Shown: piece by piece, positions 26,432 to 34,203 of the stretch
How the letters are laid out: each line of letters starts with the position of its first letter
Numbering within the stretch: position 1 is the first letter of the stretch
DNA from: CAYTAP01 sp964435775
GTDB lineage: Bacteria > Planctomycetota > Phycisphaerae > Tepidisphaerales > Tepidisphaeraceae
DNA length: 39,651 bases
Reading direction: 5' to 3'
NCBI GenBank assembly: GCA_964435775.1
Contig: CAYTAP010000019.1
Coordinates: 1 to 39,651, forward strand
The notes under the pieces: generated by a model
The model's input: the letters and a program-made list of their open reading frames with translations, nothing else
What the model was told of the DNA's origin: nothing
Database searches by the model: none
Translations under genes and position numbers: made by a program

Positions 26432-28441
26432 TCACACCCGCAAGGTCGCGGCGAGCGTGGCCTGCGCGGCGGCGGCAGCTTGCTGCACGCTTGATTCCAC
26501 GGATTCGCTGGTCAGCGTGTGGTCGGGAGATCGGAAAATCAACGTGATCGTCACGCTCTTGACCCCCGCCGCAAGCGGCTTGCCGCGATAGGTCGTCACG
26601 TAGTCCACCCCTTCCAACTCGGGCAACTTCAAATCTTGCACGAGTGACTCGATCTGCTCATAGCGAATGTCTTCATGGACAACCAGCGACAAATCGCGTC
26701 GCACGGCCGGGAAACGAGGCAGGGGTTCGAGCTGTGGGACGAGCTGAGCGCCGGCCAGCAGCGCATCGAGTTCCAATTCCGCCGCCGCGGGAACCGCGCG
26801 CAGCGAGAGCTTTTCAACGACTGCGGGATCGACCAGCCCAATGAAACCAACCGGCTTTCCGCCCCACTCGATGCGCCCGGAGGCGCCCTGGGCAAACCCG
26901 GCGCGATGGTCGGGAACAACCTTCACCGTTCTCGTCTTGTCGAGCCGTTCGAGAATGCTTTCGACCATGCCGCGAACCTCATGCAGATCCGGCGAACCCA
27001 CAAGCCCGATGCGGCGACGCTCATCGACCCCGCCGCTGGCATCATGCCAGAAGGTCGAGCCGACTTCGAAGAGTCTGGTATTAAGCGTTCCCGCATTTTC
27101 GTTGCGGCGAACGCCTTCAAGCAATCCGGGGATCAGGCTGGGACGCAAATGCGCGTCGGCCGATCGAACACGGCTGTCCACGCGCGCCGCCGAACGCGCC
27201 TCGCCGGGAAGAAAATCTTGAAGCAGCGCATCGGTGACGAAGCTGAACGTGACGGCTTCGAAATATCCAGCCGACACAAGCTCGGAGCAGATCACATCAA
27301 GCGTGCGCCGGTTGAGATCGGGCGGGGCGAGTCGAATTGATATCTCATCCCGCACAGGGATGACGCCGTACCCGATGATCCGGGCGACTTCCTCAACAAG
27401 GTCAATCTCCATGTTGATGTCCAACCGCCAGCTTGGAACCACCACCGCGATGACCTCTCCCTCCAAAACCGGCGACATGCTCAGCCGCTGCAGCGCCCCC
27501 ATCACCTGGTCCGTCGGCAGGCCTATACCCAGCACCCGCCGCAACCGTTCGAGGCGAAGCGTCAGTTTCGTCTGCCGGTAGCCATCGTCGCCAGCCGACG
27601 CCGCCTGCCCGGCCATCTCGCCGCCGCCGAGCTGTAGCATCAACGTCGCGGCCCGCGCACCGGCGAGTTCAACCAATGTGGGATCGAGCCCCCGCTCAAA
27701 GCGATAGGAGCTGTCCGACGCCATCGCCAATGCCCGCGCGGTCTTGCGGATGGACAGCGCATCGAATCGCGCGGATTCCAGCAGCACGTTGGTCGTACCC
27801 TCCGTGACTTCCGTCTCGCGCCCTCCCATCACACCGGCCAATGCGACGGGGCGCTCGGCATCGGCGATCACGAGCATGTCGGCGGTAAGAACCCGCTCAT
27901 GGCCGTCGATGCTTGTTAACTTCTCGCCGGGCGCCGCCTGCCGCACAATGATCCTGCCGCCGGTCAGCTGATCAAAATCAAACGCGTGCAGGGGCTGCCC
28001 CATCTCCAACATCACATAATTGGTCACATCGACCACATTGTTGATCGACCGCAGGCCGACCGCTTCCAGTCGCTTGACCATCCACGCGGGGCTTGGCCCA
28101 ACCTTCACACCTTTCAGCACTCTCGCGGTGTAATGCGGGCACAACCCCAGTGCATCAATGTTGACCGCAGTCGCGGATTCCTCCCGCACTGTTTCATCCG
28201 CCGATGCGGCAGGCGCCGGCTGAAACGGACGATTAAGAAGCGCCGACAACTCGCGCGCGACGCCGACGTGCGACAGACAGTCCCCGCGATTGCTCGTCAC
28301 CTCCACGTCAAGCACGGTGTCATCGTCATGGTGCTCGATGGATTCGACAGGCAGGCCCGCGTGCGTCAATGCTTCAGCGGCGGCCTCTGCATCCAACGGG
28401 CCGGGCAGGTAATCGGCAAGCCAGTTCAAACTGATTTTCAT
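26432..28441 (-). CDS. pheT: Phenylalanyl-tRNA synthetase beta subunit, short form
   Basis: 669 residues against about 790-800 in typical bacteria. The start MKISLNWLADYLPGPLDAEAAAEALTHAGLPVESIE runs directly into DTVLDVEVTSNRGDCLSHVGVARELSALL. The roughly 110-residue EMAP/tRNA-bind domain that normally sits between these segments is absent. The B3/B4 editing domain (QPLHAFDFDQLTGG and after), B5, the core domain and the C-terminal FDX-ACB anticodon-binding domain (FPAVRRDLSLVVHEDIRYEQIE...SVTITLIFRSPDHTL) are present. It charges tRNA-Phe as an alpha2-beta2 tetramer with PheS; pheS is not adjacent, so the usual pheST operon is split here. Confidence 0.95.
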   Translation of the reverse strand: MKISLNWLADYLPGPLDAEAAAEALTHAGLPVESIEHHDDDTVLDVEVTSNRGDCLSHVGVARELSALLNRPFQPAPAASADETVREESATAVNIDALGLCPHYTARVLKGVKVGPSPAWMVKRLEAVGLRSINNVVDVTNYVMLEMGQPLHAFDFDQLTGGRIIVRQAAPGEKLTSIDGHERVLTADMLVIADAERPVALAGVMGGRETEVTEGTTNVLLESARFDALSIRKTARALAMASDSSYRFERGLDPTLVELAGARAATLMLQLGGGEMAGQAASAGDDGYRQTKLTLRLERLRRVLGIGLPTDQVMGALQRLSMSPVLEGEVIAVVVPSWRLDINMEIDLVEEVARIIGYGVIPVRDEISIRLAPPDLNRRTLDVICSELVSAGYFEAVTFSFVTDALLQDFLPGEARSAARVDSRVRSADAHLRPSLIPGLLEGVRRNENAGTLNTRLFEVGSTFWHDASGGVDERRRIGLVGSPDLHEVRGMVESILERLDKTRTVKVVPDHRAGFAQGASGRIEWGGKPVGFIGLVDPAVVEKLSLRAVPAAAELELDALLAGAQLVPQLEPLPRFPAVRRDLSLVVHEDIRYEQIESLVQDLKLPELEGVDYVTTYRGKPLAAGVKSVTITLIFRSPDHTLTSESVESSVQQAAAAAQATLAATLRV

Positions 28442-28523
28442 GGGTTCTTCGTCCGGGTCAGGGCTATGTTTGATTGCGGTCGAGCCACTTTATTCCGACG
28501 CCATGCGGTGTCAATCGAATCCG

Positions 28524-30221
28524 CTAATGGGCGGGCGCGGCGGTGGCCGGCTGCGTGGTTGGCGGATGGAAAATGGATTGCAACCGCGCCGGAAGATCCG
28601 TCACTTTGGCGGCCGGGTTCTTCTTGTACGGCGTATAGAGCGGATCTCCAACGCATGCCATCATCCAACTCGTCATTGGCGTGGTTTTCCAATACACCTC
28701 CGCCAGCGGCAGCTTGCCCGTCATAAGCAGTGGGAAGAAATCATCGGCCCGGGGAAATGCCGCCAGGTACGGCTCGGCCACCGGCCCGATCGTCGCCACG
28801 ACACCATCCTGCAACAGCCCCTTGACCCACCCCTGCTCATGCTCGCCGCGCAAACTCACCATTTCAAAGCTGGCGACATGAAACCCCACCGCCCCCACGT
28901 TGAACTGGCAACACGGGACATAATGCCGGACGCTGTACCATCCGCAGTACAACGCGACATCTTGGACGGAATGGGGCGCGAACAGCGCGGCCGTATCATC
29001 CCAGGTCAGAGGCAGCTTGGTCTTGGTCTGAATGAAATGAGCCAGGTCGCGGATCGTCTGATCATATTGGCCATACCCGCTTGGCGTGCCGTTGGCTTCA
29101 ACGGGCGCGATCCCGCGGCTGTCCAGCGCAACGCGGCCCTGCAGACCCGTCTGTTCGGCCTTGAGCGAATTGAGGATGATGTCGCGGACAACCGCGGGGG
29201 TGGGGCCATCGAGACGGCACGTCATCAACACGGGCGGCGTATTGGCATGAACACCATAGTGCAGCACATTGGGCTGCCACCGCGCGCGGGGATAATGATC
29301 GCCCCACCACACAAGCGCCAGTTCGCTGTCGAGCGCCGAAACCGTTTGGTCCGCATCCAATGATTCGATCTGTCGCTGAAGCAAACGGACGTAGGTGAAC
29401 AAGCCGAAATTATCGCCAACAAGCTTGCGAAGGCTGGCGCGGTTGGATGCGTCGTTCGACGCGCTCGACAAAGCCTCCACGTCCTGCTCCGCTTTTTTCA
29501 CATGATCGCGCAGGTCAATCCACTTCTTCTTTTCCTCGGGCTTTTGATTGGAATCGGCAATCTGGGCGGCTGCGAATCGCCGCACAACAGCAGCCGTGCC
29601 GCCAAGCCGCTCCAGATTCCGCGCATAGAGTTTGAGCGGTTGCACCCGGCTGGCCGGCGTGGGCATCGCCTGAATCCGTTGCTCAATTCGACGCATCGCA
29701 TCATCGGCGCGACGCGCCAGGTCATCGATCGTCAACCCCTTGTCCGTCGGGACAAACGACGGATTCAAATCCTTCAATTCCCGCTCCACCGCCAGAACCG
29801 CCTCACGAAGTTTTTCATTGACGCCGGGCAGTGTTCGCTTCAGTTCCGACAATTCATCCGTTTCGTCTTTCGTACTCACCCTGGCGGCGATGCGAAAGGG
29901 CACGCCATAGAAAGTGACCAGACATTTGACCTTGGATTCCAGCCCCCCCGACCGAAGGAATACTCGCACTGGATCGGCAACCTTCGATTGATAATCGACA
30001 TAGGACATCTGCTCGTGATTGGGTACATCAAGCGTCAACAGACGACCGGCGGGTATCCCGCGCTTGGCCGCATAATACTCGGCCAGCCGTACGCTCTCCG
30101 GTTCATTCTTATTTGCGATGAGAACAATCTCATCCGCCGTCAGCGCCCACCCCGGCGTGCCAAAGAACAACACCACGACAATGAGACTGAAAATCCGGAT
30201 TCTGCAATTGCAACAAGACAT
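28524..30221 (-). CDS. TIGR03790-family secreted protein
   Basis: 565 residues from ATG 30221, chosen because it begins a good signal peptide (MSCCNCRIRIFSLIVVVLFF, cleavage after GWA at about residue 28); the open frame upstream to 30386 lacks such a feature. The mature start ALTADEIVLIANKNEPESVRLAEYYAAKRGIPAGRLLTLD and VKCLVTFYGVPFRI are typical of the TIGR03790 family, whose function is unknown. A helical insertion of about 150 residues is found at 130-280. The C-terminal part (LYCGWYSVRHYV...VATIGPVAEPYLAAFPRADDFFPLLMTGKLPLAEVYWKTTPMTSWMMACVGDPLYTPY) resembles the caspase-like/gingipain-related end of this family. The protein is probably periplasmic or exported. Confidence 0.82.
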   Translation of the reverse strand: MSCCNCRIRIFSLIVVVLFFGTPGWALTADEIVLIANKNEPESVRLAEYYAAKRGIPAGRLLTLDVPNHEQMSYVDYQSKVADPVRVFLRSGGLESKVKCLVTFYGVPFRIAARVSTKDETDELSELKRTLPGVNEKLREAVLAVERELKDLNPSFVPTDKGLTIDDLARRADDAMRRIEQRIQAMPTPASRVQPLKLYARNLERLGGTAAVVRRFAAAQIADSNQKPEEKKKWIDLRDHVKKAEQDVEALSSASNDASNRASLRKLVGDNFGLFTYVRLLQRQIESLDADQTVSALDSELALVWWGDHYPRARWQPNVLHYGVHANTPPVLMTCRLDGPTPAVVRDIILNSLKAEQTGLQGRVALDSRGIAPVEANGTPSGYGQYDQTIRDLAHFIQTKTKLPLTWDDTAALFAPHSVQDVALYCGWYSVRHYVPCCQFNVGAVGFHVASFEMVSLRGEHEQGWVKGLLQDGVVATIGPVAEPYLAAFPRADDFFPLLMTGKLPLAEVYWKTTPMTSWMMACVGDPLYTPYKKNPAAKVTDLPARLQSIFHPPTTQPATAAPAH

Positions 30222-30543
30222 CGCCCCGGATGCTATCGGCGATGGGCGCAGGGGACAAATCACGCCCTCCTCAAAAGCAGAGATTTCCAGACGTCCATCC
30301 AAAGAGGGGGCGATGGTTCCCGTTTGATGAGCTTCGCGGCCGCTTCGGTGGGTAGTGGCTGCCCACCACATAATTTCCACGATCAAGCGCTGTTGCCACC
30401 GTCAAAGTGACACGTTAAAGTACTCCCCATCATCGATTGCCGATGATACTGGCGGACTTGCACAAACCGGCAATCCGCCGCAGAATGATTGCGAAAACCA
30501 GCCAGTTGAATGCGGCCGGGTTTCAAGACAAATGAAGTTCGTC
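30222..30543. other. Intergenic region between TIGR03790 gene and tRNA-Gly
   Basis: 322 bases with no convincing gene. One 7-bp hairpin (ATCATCG, loop ATTGC, CGATGAT at 30429-30447) has no T-run. The region must carry the divergent promoters of the TIGR03790 gene and the tRNA, but I find no clear consensus hexamers. Confidence 0.4.
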
Positions 30544-30615
30544 GCGGGTGTAGCTCAGTGGTAGAGCGTCACGTTGCCAACGTGAATGTCGAGGGTTCGA
30601 CCCCCTTCACCCGCT
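30544..30615 (+). tRNA. tRNA-Gly (anticodon GCC)
   Basis: A complete cloverleaf: acceptor GCGGGTG pairs with CACCCGC (30608-30614), D arm GCTC-AGTGGTA-GAGC, anticodon arm TCACG-TTGCCAA-CGTGA with anticodon GCC at 30576-30578, variable loop ATGTC, T arm GAGGG-TTCGACC-CCCTT, discriminator T. CCA is not encoded. A strong terminator follows at 30623. The gene is the integration target of the mobile element to its right, whose integrase reads antisense into it. Confidence 0.97.
30569..30615. other. Putative att site (left end of the element) in the tRNA 3' half
   Basis: The integrase reading frame ends inside the tRNA at 30569. For the integrase to stay intact in the excised circle and the tRNA intact in the chromosome, the shared att core probably includes this 3' segment. 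The matching copy at the far end (attR) was not found in the window. Confidence 0.55.
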
Positions 30616-32005
30616 CATTTTCAACCCCCTCGCCAGAGGGGGTTTTTTGATGCCAATTGCTGTCAGATACACGGTTTACGTTACCACCACTATTTTGATG
30701 GGGATTGCCAATGACTGCCTTGCAATACCCTAATACAGCCGGTGTCGTGCTGCGCATTTTGCTGCGCATGGATTCTGGCGGATGTTCGGAGGGAGTTTGG
30801 GCGAGTGCGCGGGGGTCGGTTCCGGTCGCGCGGATGGTCAACGTTGGCGCGTCGGCACCCATCGTCGGGAGTTTGGCCACCGCCCCGGCCAAATCGAATA
30901 CGCGCGGGTCGGTGTAAACGTTTTGGGTCAATCGCATGTCGGTATGCCTCATGAGACTCATGGCCACGCGCGGGGCAACGCCAGCCTTCGCCAGCATGGA
31001 ACCGAACGTATGACGCAATGAGTGGAAGTCGGCGCGGCGTCCCTGCTCATCCTCAAAATCAATCCCCGCCCACGCCAGATATCGCTTGTGACTGGCCATG
31101 CTTGGCAAGGATCGGAACACAGGTTGCATATCATCCGCGCCGGCGTCGGCCTTGGCGTCGGCCAGCAGCTTGGCCAGGTCCACGCGCAACGGAACAATGT
31201 CGGCGCGTTTGGCCTTGGTTGTTTCCGCCCGCAATTGAATGCAGGGCGATGGCGCGTTGATCTTCACATCGGACCATCGCAGTTGGCGCAATTCATCGCG
31301 TCGCAATCCCGTCGCCAGCGGCAATCGGTACGCCAGTTGATGGCGGTCTGGAACCGCCTTGAGCAGCGCGTTGATTTCATCCTCATGCAGCGCCCGGCGC
31401 TGGCGTCGCAATTGCCCCGCCGTGTTCACCGCCGGAACGTCGGCCAGGGGATGATCGGCCATGCGGTTGCGACGAATCGCCCACAGGCAAAACGTCCGCA
31501 ACGTGGTCAGATAGTGGTTTTGCGTCTTGGCGCTCATCGAATGGATATTGCTGGCGGGCTTGCGGGCGTGCCCCACCTCCACCGTCGCCGTTTCTCGCCA
31601 GCTTAAAAACGTCGCCGCGCTGATATCGGCCAGCGTCATCCATCCACATTCATCGACCAACCGCGCCATCCGGGCATCGCACAGACGGATATACACGTCA
31701 TCGCGCCCCAGTTGGCGCAATTCCCCGATCCAGTCGCCGACATGCTCCACCAGCGGGCGATGGCGATGCGCCTTGTAGGGGTCGGTCAATCCCTGCTCGC
31801 CGCGTGCCCGCGCGCGTTCATAATTCGCGCCCATTTGTTCGCTGGCCGACTTGTCGGTGTATCCCTTGAGCAGCTTCCGGCGTCCGTCGATGCAGACTTG
31901 GACCGTCCACGTTTTCGACTTTTTCCACGTCGCCCCCGCCGTGCCCTTGGCACACACCTTGCCATTCCCATCCACCCAGCGACCACGTTTGTAAACACTC
32001 GCCAT
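30569..32005 (-). CDS. Tyrosine recombinase/integrase
   Basis: 478 residues from ATG 32005, since the further GTG at 32023 would overlap the toxin stop. There is an N-terminal arm-binding region, a core-binding domain (about 83-185, with the conserved SAKTQNHYLTTLRTFCLWAIR helix) and a catalytic domain. Catalytic residues are Arg235 in ATGLRRDEL, a Lys around 264-266, His328 and Arg331 in DFHSLRHTFGSML, His354 in LMRHTD and the nucleophile Tyr364 in QNVYTD. About 110 residues follow the tyrosine. The last 15 (ERVKGVEPSTFTLAT) are encoded antisense to the tRNA-Gly gene and the preceding ones antisense to its terminator. It catalyses integration and excision at the tRNA. It lies 14 bases after the RelE toxin gene, so it probably shares the toxin-antitoxin promoter. 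Confidence 0.95.
   Translation of the reverse strand: MASVYKRGRWVDGNGKVCAKGTAGATWKKSKTWTVQVCIDGRRKLLKGYTDKSASEQMGANYERARARGEQGLTDPYKAHRHRPLVEHVGDWIGELRQLGRDDVYIRLCDARMARLVDECGWMTLADISAATFLSWRETATVEVGHARKPASNIHSMSAKTQNHYLTTLRTFCLWAIRRNRMADHPLADVPAVNTAGQLRRQRRALHEDEINALLKAVPDRHQLAYRLPLATGLRRDELRQLRWSDVKINAPSPCIQLRAETTKAKRADIVPLRVDLAKLLADAKADAGADDMQPVFRSLPSMASHKRYLAWAGIDFEDEQGRRADFHSLRHTFGSMLAKAGVAPRVAMSLMRHTDMRLTQNVYTDPRVFDLAGAVAKLPTMGADAPTLTIRATGTDPRALAQTPSEHPPESMRSKMRSTTPAVLGYCKAVIGNPHQNSGGNVNRVSDSNWHQKTPSGEGVENERVKGVEPSTFTLAT
30623..30648 (+). terminator. Rho-independent terminator of tRNA-Gly
   Basis: A perfect 9-bp stem AACCCCCTC/GAGGGGGTT with loop GCCA is followed by TTTT (the stem's own last two Ts extend the run to six). 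It sits 7 bases after the tRNA and, on the other strand, inside the integrase coding region, so it belongs to the element side of the junction or to the shared att core. Confidence 0.9.
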
Positions 32006-32019
32006 AATCCACCTGCCCT

Positions 32020-32277
32020 TCACCTGTACACGTCGCGGCGATGCGCCACACGCAACACCAGCACGATCAATTGTCGGTCATGGATTTCGTAGACGATCCG
32101 CCATTCCCCCACCCGCACACGCCACAGGTTGTCATCCCCCTTCAGCTTCACCACGCCGGGCGGGCGGGGATCGTCGGCCAGGGCGTCGGCGGCCTCGATC
32201 AATCGACGCCGCGCCGCAGCTTCCAGATTCATCAACGCCTTGTGCGCCGACGGCTTGAATTGAACCGCGTACCGCAT
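32020..32277 (-). CDS. RelE/ParE-type toxin
   Basis: 85 residues, full length. It has the RelE/ParE fold pattern: MRYAVQFKPSAHKALMNLEAAARRRLIEAADALADDPRPPGVVKLKG (two helices), then WRVRVGEWRIVYEIHDRQLIVLVLRVAHRRDVYR (strands and basic C-terminal segment with the conserved R.GEWRIVYEI and HR..VY). RelE members cleave mRNA on the ribosome; ParE members poison gyrase. The VKLKG.DNLWRVRVG.WR style is closer to RelE. The gene starts 3 bases after the antitoxin stop and is followed 14 bases later by the integrase. Confidence 0.9.
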   Translation of the reverse strand: MRYAVQFKPSAHKALMNLEAAARRRLIEAADALADDPRPPGVVKLKGDDNLWRVRVGEWRIVYEIHDRQLIVLVLRVAHRRDVYR

Positions 32278-32280
32278 GGA

Positions 32281-32532
32281 TCATTTCCCCTTCGCCGCAA
32301 GATCGGCCTTCACCTTGTCCAGCGTCACGCCGCCCTTTTCCTTCCGCGCCTTCAACGCGGCCTTCACGTCCGACTCATCCTCCAGGCGCTGGAGCAGTTC
32401 CAAATCCTCCATCGACACCACCGCCGCCACACCCTTGCCGCGCCGTTGCAGGATGATCCGCTCCCCCATGTACTTCACCCGGTTCAACGGTTCGGCCATT
32501 TGTTCCCGAAATGAAACGATGCTCAATTCCAT
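32281..32532 (-). CDS. Phd/YefM-type antitoxin
   Basis: 83 residues from ATG 32532. A longer frame to 32598 would start upstream of the promoter, so it is rejected. The N-terminal Phd/YefM DNA-binding domain (MELSIVSFREQMAEPLNRVKYMGERIILQRRGKGVAAVVSMEDLELLQRLED) is followed by a Lys-rich C-terminal tail that should wrap the toxin. It neutralises the RelE-type toxin encoded next and should repress the promoter through the palindrome at 32555. Confidence 0.9.
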   Translation of the reverse strand: MELSIVSFREQMAEPLNRVKYMGERIILQRRGKGVAAVVSMEDLELLQRLEDESDVKAALKARKEKGGVTLDKVKADLAAKGK

Positions 32533-32554
32533 GATGCGATTCTCCAAATAAGTG

Positions 32555-32591
32555 ATGATGTACATCATAGGCGGTTCATGCTCATCGTCAA
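32555..32591 (-). promoter_or_regulatory. Promoter and operator of the toxin-antitoxin-integrase operon
   Basis: On the minus strand TTGACG (top 32586-32591) and TATGAT (top 32564-32569) are separated by 16 bases, a good sigma-70-type promoter 32 bases before the antitoxin ATG. The perfect 14-bp palindrome ATGATGTACATCAT (32555-32568) overlaps the -10 box, the expected place for an autoregulatory antitoxin operator. Confidence 0.75.
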
Positions 32592-32652
32592 GCGCCATCT
32601 TTTCGCCGCCATCCCTCGCCCCTATCTAGTAGTGCGGCGTAAATCAGAATCT

Positions 32653-32717
32653 CGCCTCGCGCGGGAGGCGGCTATCTCCAAGAATCTTGGAGATAGAATC
32701 GGGCAACGCCTCGCGCG
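32653..32717. repeat. 25-bp palindrome flanked by 11-bp direct repeats
   Basis: CTATCTCCAAGA and its exact reverse complement flank a single central A (32672-32696). CGCCTCGCGCG occurs identically at 32653-32663 and 32707-32717, 54 bases apart, one copy on each side. A hairpin CGCCTC/GAGGCG overlaps the left copy. There is no T-run on either side. It lies between the stop of the TerS-like gene and the toxin-antitoxin promoter, and looks like a protein-binding site. Confidence 0.8.
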
Positions 32718-32739
32718 TACGGCGGAAAAAGGGACAAAA

Positions 32740-33180
32740 TCAATTGCCGCCGTTGGCGTAGTAATCACAAATGCCTCTCATCCAGTCCGTCAAAATCGCC
32801 TCAATTTCCATTTCCGTTTTGCCCACCAGCAGGTGTGCCCGCAGCGGAACCTCTTGCATCTTGGCGCGAACGGAATAAATCCGTTGAACCTGTCCCCGCT
32901 CGACTTCCTCTTTTTTCATGTACAGCCCGGCAAGCAGTTCACGCTCCATCCGAACCTTGGCCGCCCGCTCGATGAGCAGATTGAGCTTGGCGTCCTGTAG
33001 CGTCGGGTTGATGCCGATATGCTCATCCCACCACGCTTCCACCTTGGGGACGATGGCCAGCGGCCAGGGCGCTTGACCAAATGGCCAGTCCTCCCGCGCG
33101 ATCCATCGGGAAACGGACGATTTATCCCGCCCAACCTTCGCCGCCAATTCCGTCACGGTTTTAATCTGTCTCTTGCTCAT
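32740..33180 (-). CDS. Small-terminase-like DNA-binding protein
   Basis: 146 residues from ATG 33180, preceded by GAGG. The N-terminal helix-turn-helix (KTVTELAAKVGRDKSSVSRWIAREDWPFG, about 6-35) is followed by a charged helix (DAKLNLLIERAAKVRMERELLAGLYMKKEEVERGQVQRI) and a C-terminal helical tail. This order resembles Nu1/TerS-type small terminase subunits that recognise phage DNA for packaging. No large terminase gene is present, so in this element it could redirect a helper phage's packaging, as satellite TerS proteins do. A plain transcription regulator is the alternative. Confidence 0.6.
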   Translation of the reverse strand: MSKRQIKTVTELAAKVGRDKSSVSRWIAREDWPFGQAPWPLAIVPKVEAWWDEHIGINPTLQDAKLNLLIERAAKVRMERELLAGLYMKKEEVERGQVQRIYSVRAKMQEVPLRAHLLVGKTEMEIEAILTDWMRGICDYYANGGN

Positions 33181-33252
33181 GGTTTGCCTCGTTGCGTTGC
33201 ACAGTTTTTTAGACGCAAAACTTTCACGTTTTCCGGCCCGCTGATACCCGCA

Positions 33253-33268
33253 CAAGGGGCACCCCTTG
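33253..33268. promoter_or_regulatory. Short palindrome upstream of the TerS-like gene
   Basis: CAAGGGG and CCCCTTG flank a 2-base centre, a 16-bp dyad in the 118-base gap before the TerS-like gene. It is a candidate operator or a small hairpin; nothing else decides. Confidence 0.4.
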
Positions 33269-33298
33269 GGAAGAACCTAGCGGCCTGTTCACTCCCTG

Positions 33299-33847
33299 TT
33301 ACCAGGGAATCACCTTATCCCGATCCTTCCTGTTGAATTGTCCATCATCCTTGTGGCTCGCATTCTCCCGCGTCGGATATTCCGATGGGTCATTACTCAT
33401 CCCATCCCCGCAAGACGCACCAGCGTTGCGGGCATGGGCATGATTTTGGCGTTCCTGCCGATCAAACAACGTCTTTTCCCGTTTTCGCGGCTTTCGACGG
33501 TCCGGGATGATCGGCACCACGTCGCCGACTTCATCCAGCACCACGGGCACCTTGCGACACTCCCACCGGCCATCGCGTCGGCTCCAGCCCCACACTTCAA
33601 ACATGCGAGAGGGATCGGCCAACCATGTTCGCAGTCGCGGCTCGACCTTGGCCTTGTTCACCCGCGATGAAATGTTGGCGTCACTGGTGCATTGGACCAA
33701 AAGCAGGGCGTCGGCCTTCATCGCCAGCACGTCGCCGACGCCGATGAAGTCCCGGCGGATGTTCACGCCGGGTATCCATCGCTCGACCACCTCGACGATC
33801 CAGCCATCACCCCGCAAGGCGTCCAGTGTTCGGCTTGTGGGGGTCAT
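33299..33847 (-). CDS. Putative PD-(D/E)XK-like nuclease
   Basis: 182 residues from ATG 33847, overlapping the upstream stop by ATGA. Residues 12-100 (GWIVEVVERWIPGVNIRRDFIGVGDVLAMKADALLLVQCTSDANISSRVNKAKVEPRL) resemble the core of phage VRR-NUC/Holliday-resolvase-like endonucleases: an acidic helix (Glu19, Glu22), Asp33 or Asp39 in the DFIGVGD strand, then VQCTS, where Gln52 may stand for the second acidic or glutamine position, and Lys65. WGWSRRDGRWECRKV closes the domain. The last 80 residues are basic and disordered. A role in element replication or recombination fits the neighbours, but the catalytic set is not certain. Confidence 0.5.
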   Translation of the reverse strand: MTPTSRTLDALRGDGWIVEVVERWIPGVNIRRDFIGVGDVLAMKADALLLVQCTSDANISSRVNKAKVEPRLRTWLADPSRMFEVWGWSRRDGRWECRKVPVVLDEVGDVVPIIPDRRKPRKREKTLFDRQERQNHAHARNAGASCGDGMSNDPSEYPTRENASHKDDGQFNRKDRDKVIPW

Positions 33848-34203
33848 GGTTGAATCCTCAATGGTTGCGAATCCAACCGTTCCAGTTGTGAAAGAACCGC
33901 TCGCACGTCGGCGATGGTGGCGTTGGACGTGAACCGCTCCCATGCCGAGTGTTCGGGCATGACCGACTCGCCGGGGCGGAGGAAGATACGCGGGTAGGCG
34001 CGATCGCCCGCCAGCGCCAAGCACTTCGCCCGGTCGGCGGGCGCGGCCAGCATTGCGAGAATGTCGAGCTTGTGTTTTCGGAGAACGTCCAGGGCGTCGG
34101 GGGTCAGCAGGTCCGCGTCACCCCGGTATCGGAGTTCCACGCCATCGGCCCATAGCTCGATATCCGCGTCATCGCATCGCTTGAGCAGTTCGGGAATGGT
34201 CAT
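33844..34203 (-). CDS. TubC-docking-like small protein
   Basis: 119 residues. The first 55 (MTIPELLKRCDDADIELWADGVELRYRGDADLLTPDALDVLRKHKLDILAML) match the pattern of the TubC N-terminal docking domain (helix, then GIxLWxxGxxLRYR, then LTPxxxxxLxxxKxxLLxxL), known from nonribosomal peptide synthetases but also seen as stand-alone genes beside phage primases. The rest has a tail with FLRPGESVMPEHSAWERFTSNATIADVRAVLSQLERL. It overlaps the primase by one base (TGATG) and the next gene by ATGA, so it is translated with them and may dock onto the primase. Confidence 0.6.
   Translation of the reverse strand: MTIPELLKRCDDADIELWADGVELRYRGDADLLTPDALDVLRKHKLDILAMLAAPADRAKCLALAGDRAYPRIFLRPGESVMPEHSAWERFTSNATIADVRAVLSQLERLDSQPLRIQP

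Noticed and set aside
31022..31606. 194-aa plus-strand frame opposite the integrase
   Set aside because: The minus strand carries all integrase catalytic residues; the opposite frame has no domain or start signal.
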